Of a DNA stretch of 64,000 bases, positions 36,151 to 62,500 are shown one piece after another (the stretch's first letter is position 1; each line of letters begins with the position of its first letter). Source of the DNA: Phymorhynchus buccinoides. Its lineage: Eukaryota; Mollusca; Gastropoda; Neogastropoda; Raphitomidae. The stretch lies in NCBI GenBank assembly GCA_017654935.2, contig CM065695.1, positions 37,120,431 to 37,184,430 of the forward strand, given 5' to 3'. The notes beneath the pieces are model-generated. The model ran no database searches, was not told where the DNA came from, and was given only the letters and a program-made list of their open reading frames with translations. The position numbers were made by a program, and so were the translations under genes.

Positions 36151-36767
36151 AAAACCATACACTGATACTAGTGGTACAGGCACTAAGAAACATACTGTTG
36201 CCGTTTCGGCACCAGAAAAAGTAAATAAACAATTTAATAAAAAATTAAATATTCCATATGTAAGTACATGCATACATGTAGACATATGATTAACGAATGT
36301 GTGTGCATAAGTGTATGTATGTGTGCACAAGTATACATGTGTGTACTGTGTGCGTGTGTCACTGTAGTTTTCCCCATCCCAGCCCAGATTTATATTTCTT
36401 CTTCTCCTTAGGCAGCCAACTTCATCATGTTGAAGATTCTGCTGCACTTTAGGGGGTAGTATGAAAAAGAAAGAAAATAACAGCAAAAGATAGAATTAGA
36501 AAGTGAAATGATAAGATATTATGGGGAGAAAGAAATGATCCCAAGATAGTCAAGAATAATTGACAGACAAAAAGACAGTAGTATCGTATGTGTATTTGCA
36601 TATTTTTGTCTTTTCTATTCCAGTGTGTGGGGTTGTTTTTTTCTTTTAATTTTACTCTCTTCTGCTTCTTTTTCTATAAAAGAAGTTGGACACCACCAGA
36701 AAGTTGAGTCTAAACAGAGGCCATTTGCCAAGTCTGCGAATACGGAATAGAGTCATGGATTGGGTTA

Positions 36768-36826
36768 GAACTGATCGGCCAGAAAAGGGATAGGGTTAGG
36801 AATGGGGTAAGGGTTAGGGTTAGAAC
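36768..36826. repeat. Imperfect interstitial TTAGGG-like repeat
   Basis: GGGTTAGAACTG, GGGATAGGGTTAGG and GGGTAAGGGTTAGGGTTAG follow one another. It is telomere-like but irregular, in the orientation opposite to 27092-27132. Confidence 0.7.
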
Positions 36827-36932
36827 TGAAAACAACCAAATCAAAGAAACACTCCGCATGTGAGAACAAAACTAAAAATTCATTGTTTGTCTAACTTCGT
36901 TGTGCTTAGGGTAGAAGTACCTTACGGTCGGG

Positions 36933-37163
36933 ACAGGCCCTGTCGCATCCAAAATCGTCGCTCGTTCTGTCGCCCGTTACTATGAGTGTGTATTTGCAAC
37001 ATTGAGCATGAACCACAAATTTCACTTTTTTCTAGGGTTAGGGTCAGGTAAATGGTTCAAGGAAAGAAAGAGTGAAATTTGTGGTTGTCGCAAATACACA
37101 CTCTCATAGTAGCGGGCGACAGATTTGAACGAGCAACGATTTTGGCTGTGACACTGACAGGCC
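36933..37163. mobile_element. Near-palindromic MITE containing a TTAGGG-like centre
   Basis: The left arm (CCAAAATCGTCGCTCGTTC, CTGTCGCCCGTTACTATGAG, TGTGTATTTGC, CACAAATTTCAC) is repeated in reverse complement on the right over about 100 bases with a few changes. The loop holds CTAGGGTTAGGGTCAGG. No ORF; the outer termini are ragged. Confidence 0.6.
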
Positions 37164-38515
37164 CAGCTAGGGCAAGGGAGCAAGGGAATAATAGCCTCAA
37201 TAGGGTAGGATTATGAATACATATAATAAACAAGGGCATAACGAAGAGCAAACTTCGATTGTGCAAAAAATATTGAAAATTAGACCTTCGTCAGGTCCAG
37301 TTAAATAAAAAGATGGCTTCTGTGGGTCTATCTGATCTCTGGCGAACGGCCTGTTTAGACGCATGTCCACCAGAAGTTCCATTAAAAAAAAATGATGGTG
37401 GTTGTTCAAAGAAAGAAAGACCACACGTCCATCACCACAGAAGTCAAGAAGAAGAAGAAGAAGAAGTGTGTGTGTGCATGTCTTCTTCATGCAGACCTTA
37501 TCTGATCTGTAACATCTGATTTGCAGCAGTTTATGATAACAACATCACTTTTTCTTGTTCCACAAACACACTCATGTCAGCGGATGATGATTCTTTACTT
37601 GCATTTCCGCTTGTTGGAAGTGAAGTGGTTTATAGAGACAGTATCTGTGCCAGTTTTGTGCATGTTGGATACACGATTTAAAAAGTACACACTTTTCACA
37701 CAATCTGTCATGCTATGGTCTACATTTTGATAATTGTGAACACTAATATAAGTCTTGAAGCCTTTTAATGTTCCGTCACTTCTGTTTTTCATATATATAC
37801 ATATTTGTGCCGTTTATGCTATGCTATGTTATGTTGGCGTCAGTTGTCGCTTGCGCAGATTTAAAGATCACAGCCATGCACTTGGTCAGGTCAGGCTTTT
37901 AAGGCAACCAGGCCTCGATGCCTCTTTTTCATACTATATATATATATATTATTCAAATAAATACCTGGACACAAGAGATTTTGGCTTTGGTTTGTGGGGA
38001 AAAAATGTTAGCTGGACCGGGAGTTGAACCATGGAAAGAGAGGGAGAGAGCTAAAGAAAAGAGATACTTGAAATAAAGAACAATGATGCATAGATTTTTT
38101 TTAAAAGGAAAGAGATAAAGAAAAAAAATGGGAAAAGAAAGAAAAGATTAAAAAAAAAGAACGGAAAGGGGAGAAAGGTAGAGGGGGAAAGTCTAATACT
38201 ACCCAAAAATTGTTTGATGGAAGAATTATGCTGTCCACTACACAAAAGCAGAAAGGGAGCAGATGCCTTTATTTGATTCAGAATGCAATAGTCATAAATA
38301 TGGAAGTCAAGTGTGGTTATTGTCAAGGTATCGTGCGTTTTGTGGGTAAAACGTTATTGAACATCGATTGTTTGTATAAGCTCATGAATAGAGAAACCTG
38401 CTTGGCCAATGAAAATCAACCTTTCGTGTTCAACAGGAAGCAGAAGGCACACAGGGAGCGAAACTTAGAGTAGATGATTATAGTCTGATAAAAATTTGTT
38501 TCTTTCATGGTTGTT
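37164..38515. other. Region upstream of the first SEH1 coding exon
   Basis: A non-coding stretch with a GAAGAAG tail-like run (37448-37466) and purine-rich tracts (38030-38190). A possible splice acceptor, TTCTTTTCAAG just before AAGTCATG, suggests a 5' UTR exon of SEH1 somewhere upstream, which I could not locate. Confidence 0.4.
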
Positions 38516-38529
38516 CTTTTCAAGAAGTC

Positions 38530-52508
<13,979 letters not shown>

Positions 52509-52616
52509 CGCTCCTTGGAACGTCATTTTCTGGTTTCTGTGGGGTTTTTCATGCTATTCCACCACTGCCTGTCTCTTTTCCTTTCTCCCATATACCTTGA
52601 AGGGTGCTTCTCTGCC

Positions 52617-52824
52617 CAGGGCTCCCAGGGACACCCATTTGGGCGTCTATGAAGTACTAAAATTCTAAATAACCCTCTAAAGGAATGTGCAGGGGGTCCC
52701 AGGGATACACTAGAACAATTCTTTTTAGCATTCTCAATGCCACTGGGACCCTCTATCCCGCCTCTATGCTGTAAGTGAAGGAGTCTCTGGGACCCCTTGT
52801 TTTGCGGGACGATTGGGAGCCCTG
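52617..52824 (+). mobile_element. CAGGGCTCCC-family MITE in the SEH1 3' UTR region
   Basis: Ends CAGGGCTCCCAGGGACAC and GGGACGATTGGGAGCCCTG; CTGCC flanks both sides (52612-52616, 52825-52829). It starts 109 bases after the SEH1 stop codon, so it is probably part of the 3' UTR. Confidence 0.88.
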
Positions 52825-52829
52825 CTGCC

Positions 52830-54800
52830 AGACCCTTTTTTCAGATCTTCCAGGATTTTGTAGAAGCACCCGTATACCTTTCCCTTTCCTTGTTTCCATA
52901 GTTTTTTCTTTTACTTCCATCTTTTCTCTTTCCTTCTCTAATTTTCGTTTCTGTTACTTTTATAATATCCCTTTCATTATTTCTGGTTTTCTGAGGGCAA
53001 CTTTTAAAAAAACTAAAAACAATTTCCAACTGAACTCGCTAACTTGTGGGTTAACGTATGCTTTAAGATTTGGGCATTGATTTGAATTATTTAAAAGTCA
53101 AAAACCAGATTTTGAGATGTAAGGTGATTGTAAGACTGAAAGTGAAAAATGCAGCAATGAATTTCAATTTTTTAAACAATGCTCTAAATACGGAATCAGA
53201 AAAATCAACAGACAAGCCATGTCCAAAAGTTATGTGGACCGTATTGTTTTGGCTACATGGGTCAAACTGAGGAAAAACATAAATGGTTCATTTTCTGGAT
53301 TGTACAGTAGGTCTTTTTTTTCTTCTTTAACTCTCTTTACACAAAAGGATGGAAGTTCAGTTTAACGTCGCGTATCGGCTTTCGCCATTTGCGACGGGCT
53401 GAACAAACCAACCAGGGTATAAACAAAAATTTATGTTCCTGAATCACTGTCTTAGCCAAAAGGCCGAGAAGCGATTAGAAATTGCCTCTTTACACAAAAG
53501 TACGCTATAGTGTATATGCCTCACACAACCATTCAACACTCGGCAGGTTTGCATCATAACATAAAACTTATTTTTAAGCGAATGCTTAACGGTACAGTTT
53601 TGAAAATTTGTGGTATTATTTATAACAATAAAAGATAACATCTGTTAAAGTTCCAGAGTAAAGATTTTATTACTAGTCAATCAATTCAGTTTTTGCAAGA
53701 AAAAGCTTGACAGAGAAAGGGGTAGTGATTTGTTTTCATTCATTGCCGTCCTTAAAATAGACTAGAAGTCATTTCATTGGTTGAAAACTAATAAGGGACC
53801 GTAGAGGAATACTTTTATACCAGTTTGGGTTGCATGGGATCGCTGAGTTGTGCCGTGTGAATGTTTAAACAGTATGTACGCTATAGCATACTCTCGTGTT
53901 GAACGGTTGTGAAAGGAAGCAATCGGCCAGTGTTGAATGAGCTAAAGCTTAGGATTCCACTGTTCTCATTCTGATGTGATGAACATGTGGATCATGATTG
54001 CAAGCGAATGCACTCATAAAAATCATTTCCTTCTCTACCATTCATTTATGTATGATTTGTGCATTTTTGTCTCAAACCAGATTATAAATTGTTACATTTA
54101 TTGGATGTGCTTTATCTACTCGACTACTGTTTCACATGGAAGACTGGGAATCACATCCCCTTTAATTCGCTTTATTTATGTTTATTTCTATTTTGCTTAT
54201 TTGTTTTTCGTTTCAGTGCTGTCTCCTTATTTCTATCAGCATTTGATACATATCCTGTTTTCTTAGACATTGAGGGGTAGTTATGCCTGAATTGTCAGAC
54301 GTCATTTTTTTTCAACGAATCTCTTGTTTCCAAGGATGAGAGTTACATTATGGTTTTTTTTTCATTGTTTTATTATGTTTTTTGTTTGTTTGTTGATATA
54401 CATATTTCTTGAAGTATTTTTCTGTGTTATTTAGTTGCATTTAACATTATAAAACTTGACATAAGTTTCTCTTTCCCTCTTCTGCTTCTTTTTCTATGGT
54501 CACCCCCTAAAGTGTGTACAATTACTTCTGTATAAAGATGTTGGTCACCACCACAGAAGAAGAAGAAATGATTTAGCAAATTAATTTTTACACAGTTAGC
54601 AGATTGGAGGAGAACAGGGGTTGGCTAGTCAGTTTCTTTTCTTTCTTTTTAGTTTATATTTCTTTTTTTCTTATATTTCTCTTTTTGACATTATATAACC
54701 TGTAATTTGGGAGTAAGACAACAGCTGCTTTGTGACAATTATTTTTTCAATAAATGGTAAATGTTTGGTATCAAAGTGGAAATTTGTAGATGTATTGATT
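52830..54800. other. SEH1 3' flank, nothing recognised
   Basis: T-rich non-coding sequence; the short frames here look random. At 54480-54565 a CTTCTGCTTCTTTTTCTAT...CACCACAGAAGAAGAAG stretch resembles 36656-36710 and may be a short-element end. Confidence 0.5.
53627..53632 (+). terminator. Candidate SEH1 polyadenylation signal
   Basis: AATAAA about 1.1 kb after the stop codon. A second AATAAA is at 54749-54754. Which is used cannot be told from sequence. Confidence 0.3.
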
Positions 54801-54804
54801 CATG

Positions 54805-55035
54805 TATATGTGATGCAGCACAGGAAATGGAGGCTAAAGTCGGGCAGCCACAAGAGACAGAAAGAGAGAGAGATTTGATTGATTGAAAAATTAATAAAAA
54901 AATAAACTATTAGAGATAGATGAATTCTGTTTTTTGCCTGTTAATCTGTGGTCTCTGGCCTTTCTGAAAATATGAATAAGTCAAAAGTGATCATTTACGA
55001 CATTAGCCTGGTTTTCCTGTGCTGCATCACATGTA
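54805..55035. mobile_element. Possible MITE with about 24-bp inverted ends
   Basis: TATGTGATGCAGCACAGGAAA on the left is mirrored by TTTCCTGTGCTGCATCACAT on the right, with TA bases at the outer edges. No ORF in between. Confidence 0.5.
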
Positions 55036-56950
55036 TCGTCAAAAATATGAAGGAAAGGGGGAAAAAGAAGAAAACAAGAGAGGCATGTTGAGGAGCGAAA
55101 CATGGTGCAGATTAGTAGGAAAGTGAAGGAAGAGGAGAAAGGGGCAGAGGGATACAGGCAAATGGAGAGAGAGAAAGAGAGAGACCAGAGGAGAGAGAGA
55201 AAGACAGAGACAGAGAGAGACCAGAGAAGAGAGAGAGAGAGAGACCAGAGAAGAGAGAGAGAGAGAGACTCGGACATATCGTGTTGTGTATTAGTAAAGA
55301 GTGAGCAAAGAGAAGAAAAAAAAGAAGTATTGTATGGGTGTTGTTCCAGAATATGAAGTAAAGTGTGTTTATAATTGGAAAAAAAAAAAAAGTGGAAATT
55401 TGTAAATCTATCTTATAAGATAGTTTAGGCCATATTTGGTTCGTTTGTTTGTTTCTTGTGCTAGGCCTTTAAATGTTTGTTGTTGCTATGAAGTGGCATC
55501 CATAGTTTTGAAAGAGGCTGCTTGCCTGTATGGGAGCTTGTCTCTTTGCATTGTCTCTTTCTGCCCAAGAGCTTTTTTTTGTTTGTTGTAGTATTCATGA
55601 TTCCTGTAGGTACAGGAATGCTTAACTCATTCGCATCGCAACGATTTTGAATTGTTAAAAAACCCTCACAAATCACTCCAGCCTTACACACAAACAAAAC
55701 ATGCATAAACAAAAGGAGAAATGAAAGATTACGGGTTTTTACTTCAGGTTTAGACATAGGGAAGTGGTAGATCAGACATGGTTTTTTTATTATATAGACT
55801 TTATATAGAAAAACTCCATACACCGGTTGGTTACCCCACAACAAACCACTACAAAAGCAAAGTCAGAAGCAAAAATTGTGGTCTAAGGGAGTGAAGCGAG
55901 TTTAGAAGTGACCAAGGTACAGTGTGCACACAGATTTACTTCCCTTGAAGCAAATGCATCAAATTCACAGTTATCTATTCCGGACATATATGTCCGAAAC
56001 GACTTGTGCCTGTTTGTATGGACAAACAAACATCTGTCACAATCATCTCTGTGTAAACTACTGAATTAAACATAAAGAAAATTATCAGAATGGTTCTCAA
56101 ATTGGTTCTCAAATTTGCAAGGGTTGTGTGCCCTGTTGCTGGAAATTCCAGAAAAAGCAAATAGTATGTGACAGCTTTATCGTTTAAAATTGTTTTCGTT
56201 TCTGTTCAATTTCCCGACAACGTGTATGACATGGTCTCTTAGGAGCGAGAAAAAAATCCATGCATTGATGGGGGGGGGGGGGGGGGGGGGACTCAACCAT
56301 TCATTAGAATAGAACACAGTACCTTCTTTTGCTTGAATGGGTTTCCGTTTGATTGTTTGTTTTTCAATGTAAATGCTTTCTGGATTCTTCCCTTCCTGTT
56401 TCATCGTGTGATTAAACTTTTTTTATAGTTTTAATCACGTAATCTTCGGCAGCCAGCGCTATTAGAATGCGGTTTTCCATTGCAGTTGGGTGAATTGATG
56501 GCAGTTTGGGGAAAAAGGTTTGGACCCTGTTCTGTACATTTTTGCTACACAGTGGTGGCAGGTGCTGGAAAACGGACGGAAAATCGCTTGTGCCATAAGC
56601 TCATTGTTTTTCGCAATATGCACAGATAATCTGGACAGAGTTGCATTTTTTTGTCGGTTGTTTCCCCCCAAACCCCCAACCCTTTTTATTCTTTTTTACA
56701 CATGATCATGTTTCTGTTGGTGTGCTGCTTAATGGTTCTATAAAAAAAAGAAATTAATGGATGTATGTTTGCACATATACACCCAGTGACGCATGCGCTC
56801 GCATGCTTCCACGATCACTGATGTTTGAAGGGCAGGTTATGAGCTGTAAAGAGAGAGAGAGCACAGCAACTAATGATTCCTTGAAATCTGTGAAATGAAA
56901 GAATCTTTTTGTTTATAATTGCATCAATCTCAAAAACTGTAACTTTGTCA
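55036..56950. other. Intergenic DNA with GA-rich and poly-G tracts
   Basis: GAGA-rich 55150-55270, an A13 run near 55380, and a poly-G run of about 20 near 56270-56290. No supportable gene. Confidence 0.5.
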
Positions 56951-56956
56951 CTGATG

Positions 56957-57179
56957 CAGACCTGTTTAGTCTACTATTTTCGAGTAGTAGTCTACTCAAT
57001 TTTGACCTGTACTACTCTTCAAAATTGATAAATAATGCTCTTTAATTTTTGATTGCTACTCATTTTCAGTGAGCAGTGTTTGGTGGTTCTAATGAATAGG
57101 ACTACTCATTTCACACCCAAACTACTCATTTCAGCTATCCAGACTACTCAAGACTTGTGTAGAGGGTAACCAGGTCTGC
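56957..57179. mobile_element. 223-bp MITE with CAGACCTG ends and a 6-bp target duplication
   Basis: Starts CAGACCTGTTTAG and ends TAACCAGGTCTG. CTGATG flanks both sides exactly (56951-56956, 57180-57185). Internally it repeats ACTACTCATTTCA-like phrases. No ORF. Confidence 0.75.
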
Positions 57180-57462
57180 TGATGTGTTTAGACTCTGTAT
57201 TTTTCTACGTGGCATTTAGGATTTTTTGTAGTGTATGTTTGAGAATGTTTATCTTATGTAGGCAAAGCTGCATGAGTGCCTGATTGTGTAGCATCGCACC
57301 ATAAACGTTAATTGACGCACATAACTACAAGCATGCTTGCAATAACTGCATACAGATTTACCGACTTTAACTGACACTTAACCCAGATATTTCTCATGTT
57401 AAAAAAGTTTGTTTTTGCTTGTATCATGATCACCAATGTTCAAATTCACAAGGATCATATTG

Positions 57463-57930
57463 CAGGGCTGTCTACCATCCCCCCTAAGGGGTGGGGTATT
57501 TGTCCCTGGAAACAGTTAAAACGGGCACCCTGTCCCTGGAATCCACTTTTCTGTTTAGCGTCCATGGAAACTGAGTAGAATCAAAATATTGTAGAGTAGT
57601 GGCTTGTCTTGTTAGGTAACCTTAGTATGGAACACGTGAACACCCAAAACAATGCAGGCACTGTTGAAATGTTCTTACTGTTAAGTTACTGGATCTGGAG
57701 GTATACATCGCAGACGCCACTGAACACCAAAAGATCTTGAATATAGAAGCATGTTGGCGTCGAAAAGCAACGAAAAGACGACCCAAATACCCAGTCATAG
57801 ACATTTTGCTAGATCACGAAAATATATTTCATGATGCATGACATCGCGATGTTTGTCCCTGGAAATAAGTCTGTCCCTGGTTTTTAAGCAGTTTGTCCCT
57901 GGAAACTGCAACAGGAGGTAGGCAGCCCTG
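57463..57930. mobile_element. 468-bp relative of the hAT-like element at 42375
   Basis: Starts CAGGGCTGTCTACC and ends GGTAGGCAGCCCTG; the right end is identical to that of 42375-43302. TATTG and TATTC flank it, four of five bases matching. TGTCCCTGGAAA motifs recur near both ends. No transposase frame. Confidence 0.75.
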
Positions 57931-58187
57931 TATTCGTAATCTTTTTAGCATCTGTCTATCACAAGAAGCCGTCCACTAAAACATCCCATCTTAATCCATT
58001 GAAATGGTAAAACTCAAAATGTGTGTGAAAAATGTATGATCTTCTTGTATGTTAAATAACATCCCGTCGGTGAAATTAAAAAACTTTGTATCTCAATTTT
58101 GGTAGTTTTGAGAAAAATGAAAAAAACTGTTTTGAAACATTAACCGTGTTGAACACAATTGATTAACTATGATGAATATGTTGTTCA

Positions 58188-58425
58188 CAGTGTTTCCCAT
58201 AAAGCACATTTGTGCGTCCCTGAAGCACTGAAATCAGGAAAGGACTCTTTAATTTCAGCACTGTGCATCCCAGGGACACACACATTTTTCACAGATCAAG
58301 CTTAATCTCTAACTCAGTAGATCTTTGACGAATTTTTTTTATCTTTAAATGTTGCTTGGGGACCCTTAAAATCTTGCACAGAGGGTCCCTGGGACCCTCA
58401 CAATTTATCCTTAAGAGAAACACTG
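58188..58425. mobile_element. 238-bp hAT-like MITE with CAGTGTTTC ends
   Basis: Starts CAGTGTTTCCCATAA and ends TTAAGAGAAACACTG. GTTCA flanks both sides (58183-58187, 58426-58430), a 5-bp duplication. CAGTGTTTCYC is a typical hAT terminus. The interior GGGTCCCTGGGACCCTC resembles the CAGGGCTCCC family. Confidence 0.78.
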
Positions 58426-58969
58426 GTTCAAGACATTGCGAGTTTAGTCCTGCATTTCGTTAAAATTTCTTTAAAAAAATGTTTTTAGACTTGAAAAGAA
58501 CGAAGATACAAGGTTTTTGTCCTTAAGTTTTTTCTTCTATTTTCACAACCTCATTTACCTCACATAGAAAGTCGTTAGAGCTACGAGCTTTTGGTGGAAG
58601 GTGGCAGGAAAAATTAGAGAGCGGACTATGTATCTACTCAAAACTCCTAAGAATCGAGATACAAGTTTTTTTAATTTCACCGACGATACTCTTGTTGAGG
58701 AGCACATTGATGCTGATTGTTGTATGTTCACAAATTGAAATTGTATGGGGGGAAAATCAAAAGAGATTTTGTCAGTTTATTCTGCTTTTTTTTAAATTTT
58801 ATTTTTTAAGCAGAAGAAGTTGGACAGTGCTTTTCTTTTTAATATCAGTGTTTATGACTGAAATAAACGTTGAATTTCAAAAGCAGACATTTTGTGTGGG
58901 CATTTTTCTACACCTTTGTCAGTCGGCATCAATGTTTTCTTTGCCTCTTTGATCTGTTTCTAATTACTA

Positions 58970-59144
58970 CAGTGGAACCTCCCTTATAACACCTCCCATT
59001 ATAAGACTCCCTCCCACATAAGACCTACTTCTCTGAGACATTGCCCTTTGTAAGTATTAAAATTACCTCCTTTATAAGACCCCTCTCCCTTATAAGACCT
59101 CATTTTGGATTATTTTTGAAGGTCTTATAAGGGAGGTTCCACTG
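58970..59144. mobile_element. Tigger-like MITE with CAGTGGAACCTCCC ends
   Basis: CAGTGGAACCTCCCTTATAA on the left and GGGAGGTTCCACTG on the right. The left flank is TA; the right flank is TG, presumably mutated. The interior is near-palindromic, as at 28301-28481. Confidence 0.85.
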
Positions 59145-59149
59145 TGCTA

Positions 59150-59400
59150 TCATTCTAGCCTTTATTTATTACCATTTATTTTCCTTATATTATTTATATC
59201 TGTCTCTAGTTACTACTATCATTCTAGCCTTTATTTATTACCATTTATTTTCCTTATATTATTTATATCTGTCTAGTTACTACTGTCATTCTAGCCTTTA
59301 TTTATTACCATTTATTTTCCTTATATTATTTATATCTGTCTAGTTACTACTGTCATTCTAGCCTTTATTTATTACCATTTATTTTCCTTATATTATTTTT
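59150..59400. repeat. 67-bp tandem repeat
   Basis: Nearly four copies of a unit starting CATTCTAGCCTTTATTTATT (59151, 59220, 59287, 59354), directly after the Tigger-like MITE. Confidence 0.9.
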
Positions 59401-59513
59401 ATTGTTATTAATAATTGCATTTTTATTTTCTTTCCTGGTTTGTACTCTCACTGCACTTTGCTGACCCTTGTGCTCATTCTGCTCTGATGTATTTATTTTG
59501 TTTGATTCCACTG

Positions 59514-59548
<35 letters not shown>

Positions 59549-59564
59549 GAGAGAAAGAGAAGCA

Positions 59565-59635
59565 TCTTTGTGAAGCGCTTAGAGCCCCGTAAGGAGAATA
59601 AGCGCTATATAAACTATTATTATTATTATGCACAT
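59565..59635 (+). repeat. L2/CORE-like retroelement 3' tail
   Basis: TTTGTGAAGCGCTTAGAGCC, GGAGAATAAGCGCTATATAA and a TTA run. Reverse complement of the piece at 24430-24515. A GT/GA microsatellite precedes it (59513-59556). Confidence 0.65.
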
Positions 59636-59817
59636 ATAGATGTACATCTTTATTTTAGAAAGAAAGAGAACATATGTACGGATTAAGCAGAAGTGTTTCA
59701 AGCACCAAACTCGGTTCAAGGCTTAGACAAGTGATCTGAATCTCCCTTTGATAAAGAGGTGAACCAGACAGTCCAAGTCCTGCACTGATACAGAGATGTC
59801 TGGGAATTCCCAAATTC

Positions 59818-61320
59818 CACATTGATAAGGAAACTGGTGGGAAATTCCACATTGATAAGGAAACGGGTGGGGAATCTTAAATTCCACATTGATAAGGAAA
59901 CGGGTGGGGAATCTTAAATTCCACATTGATAAGGAAACGGGTGGGGAATCTTAAATTCCACATTGATAAGGAAACGGGTGGGGAATCTTAAATTCCACAT
60001 TGATAAGGAAACGGGTGGGGAATCTTAAATTCCACATTGATAAGGAAACGGGTGGGGAATCTTAAATTCCACATTGATAAGGAAACGGGTGGGGAATCTT
60101 AAATTCCACATTGATAAGGAAACGGGTGGGGAATCTTAAATTCCACATTGATAAGGAAACGGGTGGGGAATCTTAAATTCCACATTGATAAGGAAACGGG
60201 TGGGGAATCTTAAATTCCACATTGATAAGGAAACGGGTGGGGAATCTTAAATTCCACATTGATAAGGAAACGGGTGGGGAATCTTAAATTCCACATTGAT
60301 AAGGAAACGGGTGGGGAATCTTAAATTCCACATTGATAAGGAAACGGGTGGGGAATCTTAAATTCCACATTGATAAGGAAACGGGTGGGGAATCTTAAAT
60401 TCCACATTGATAAGGAAACGGGTGGGGAATCTTAAATTCCACATTGATAAGGAAACGGGTGGGGAATCTTAAATTCCACATTGATAAGGAAACGGGTGGG
60501 GAATCTTAAATTCCACATTGATAAGGAAACGGGTGGGGAATCTTAAATTCCACATTGATAAGGAAACGGGTGGGGAATCTTAAATTCCCATTGATAAGGA
60601 AACGGGTGGGGAATCATTCCACATAAGGAAACGGGTGGGGAATCTTAAATTCCACATTGATAAGGAAACGGGTGGGGAATCTTAAATTCCACATTGATAA
60701 GGAAACGGGTGGGGAATCTTAAATTACATTGATAAGGAAACGGGTGGGGAATCATTCCACATTGATAAGGAAACGGGTGGGGAATCTTAAATTCCGCATT
60801 GATAAGGAAACGGGTGGGGAATCTTAAATTCCACATTGATAAGGAAACGGGTGGGGAATCTTAAATTCCACATTGATAAGGAAAGGAAACGGGTGGGGAA
60901 TCTTAAATTCCACATTGATAAGGAAACGGGTGGGGAATCTTAAATCATTGATAAATTCCACATTGATAAGGAAACGGGTGGGGAATCTTAAATTCCACAT
61001 TGATAAGGAAACGGGTGGGGAATCTTAAATTCCACATTGATAAGGAAACGGGTGGGGAATCTTAAATTCCACATTGATAAGGAAACGGGTGGGGAATCTT
61101 AAATTCCACATTGATAAGGAAACGGGTGGGGAATCTTAAATTCCACATTGATAAGGAAACGGGTGGGGAATCTTAAATTCCACATTGATAAGGAAACGGG
61201 TGGGGAATCTTAAATTCCACATTGATAAGGAAACGGGTGGGGAATCTTAAATTCCACATTGATAAGGAAACGGGTGGGGAATCTTAAATTCCACATTGAT
61301 AAGGAAATGGGTGGAATATG
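59818..61320. repeat. 37-bp satellite array, about 40 copies
   Basis: A unit of TTCCACATTGATAAGGAAAC followed by GGGTGGGGAATCTTAAA, repeated over 1.5 kb. Long runs of copies are identical; a few units near 60590-60960 carry small deletions or a duplicated AGGAAA. The edges decay into diverged units (59700-59818 and 61320-61620). Minus-strand frames through it are repeat artefacts. Confidence 0.96.
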
Positions 61321-61756
61321 ATAAGGAAATGAGTGGGAAATCTTAAATTCCACATTGATAATGAAATGTGTGGGAATTCTCTAATCCCTCTTATAGAAAG
61401 AGGTGAATGGGAATTCCCCAATTCCACAAGGCAAAGAGATCGGTGAAACTTAACAACCCCCATACTGATCAAAGAGACGGTGAGGCTTAAAAATTCCCAC
61501 ACTGATGAAGAGATTTGGGTCAGACTGCTCAAATCCCAAATTTAAAATGGTTGAGACTTCAATAACCTTACACTGATAAGATGGAGGAGACTTCTCAAGT
61601 CCCATGTTGTACATGAGGTTAGACTTCTACAATGATCAATCCCATTGATTCATTTGTTATAAAATCTAAAAGAGCCCTGGTTTCAACAAATAAGCAAGAG
61701 AAAAAATGAAGCCATCAGAATTGTTGCTTGAGCCGCATGATGATCAACTCTTGTAC

Positions 61757-61983
61757 CAGGGCTCCCAGGGACCCCCATTTGGGGGTCTATGAAGCACTAA
61801 AATTCTAAAGGACCCTCTAAAAGAATGTGCAGGGGGTCCCAGGGATGCACTAGAAAAATTCTTTTTATTCTTTTTAACATTCGCAATGCTACTGGGACCC
61901 TCTATCCTGCCTCTAGGACCCTCTATACTATAGTTGAAGGAGTCCCTGGGACCCCTTGTTTTGCGGGACAATTGGTAGCCCTG
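61757..61983 (+). mobile_element. CAGGGCTCCC-family MITE
   Basis: Starts CAGGGCTCCCAGGGACCCCC and ends GGGACAATTGGTAGCCCTG, with flanks TGTAC and TATAC (four of five match). It has a small internal TTCTTTTTATTC duplication relative to other members. Confidence 0.82.
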
Positions 61984-62500
61984 TATACGCAGGACAGGTT
62001 CAGATCATGGAACCTCTTCACTGCAAAGCAATTAAACGCAAGCTGAAGCGATCAATTTCCCTGAGTAGGAAAGTCATGGAGTATTGTGAAATTCTGAAAA
62101 GATTAAAGAAGTGCAAATACTTATCATCCTTTCTTCTTTTTTTGGGGTGGGGGTGGTGCAAAATTGATATAATCATAGTTCATTGAATCAAAAAACAAAA
62201 CAATACGATAACTAAGCAGTGTTGAATGATGCTTATCTTTAAAACAATGTATCAAACCCTTCCTTTAGATTTCTTACCAGAAGTTGAGAATTCTCAGTCT
62301 GTTGTTAAATCAGTATGTTGAAAGAACAGTGCTAAAGAAATAAGAACCTTTAACAACATTAAAACCCTTTTTTTTAAAAATAATACAAAAACCTTTTAAA
62401 ATGTCTATGCAGCTCAGCAAATTTACAACCAAAAAAAGATCAACGAATTTGAAGCTTGAAAACTGCCAATATAAAAGCTGAAAGTTGTTGCAAATCTCAC
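61984..62500. other. Intergenic DNA, nothing recognised
   Basis: AT-rich, no supportable frame or element. Confidence 0.5.

Noticed and set aside
37313..37519. Plus-strand frame starting MASVGLSDLWRT as an SEH1 5' exon
   Set aside because: SEH1 already has its conserved start at 38530, and this frame ends in a GAA-repeat translation with no family match.
59818..61320. CRISPR-like array of short repeats
   Set aside because: Units are head-to-tail without variable spacers, and this is an animal genome; it is a satellite.
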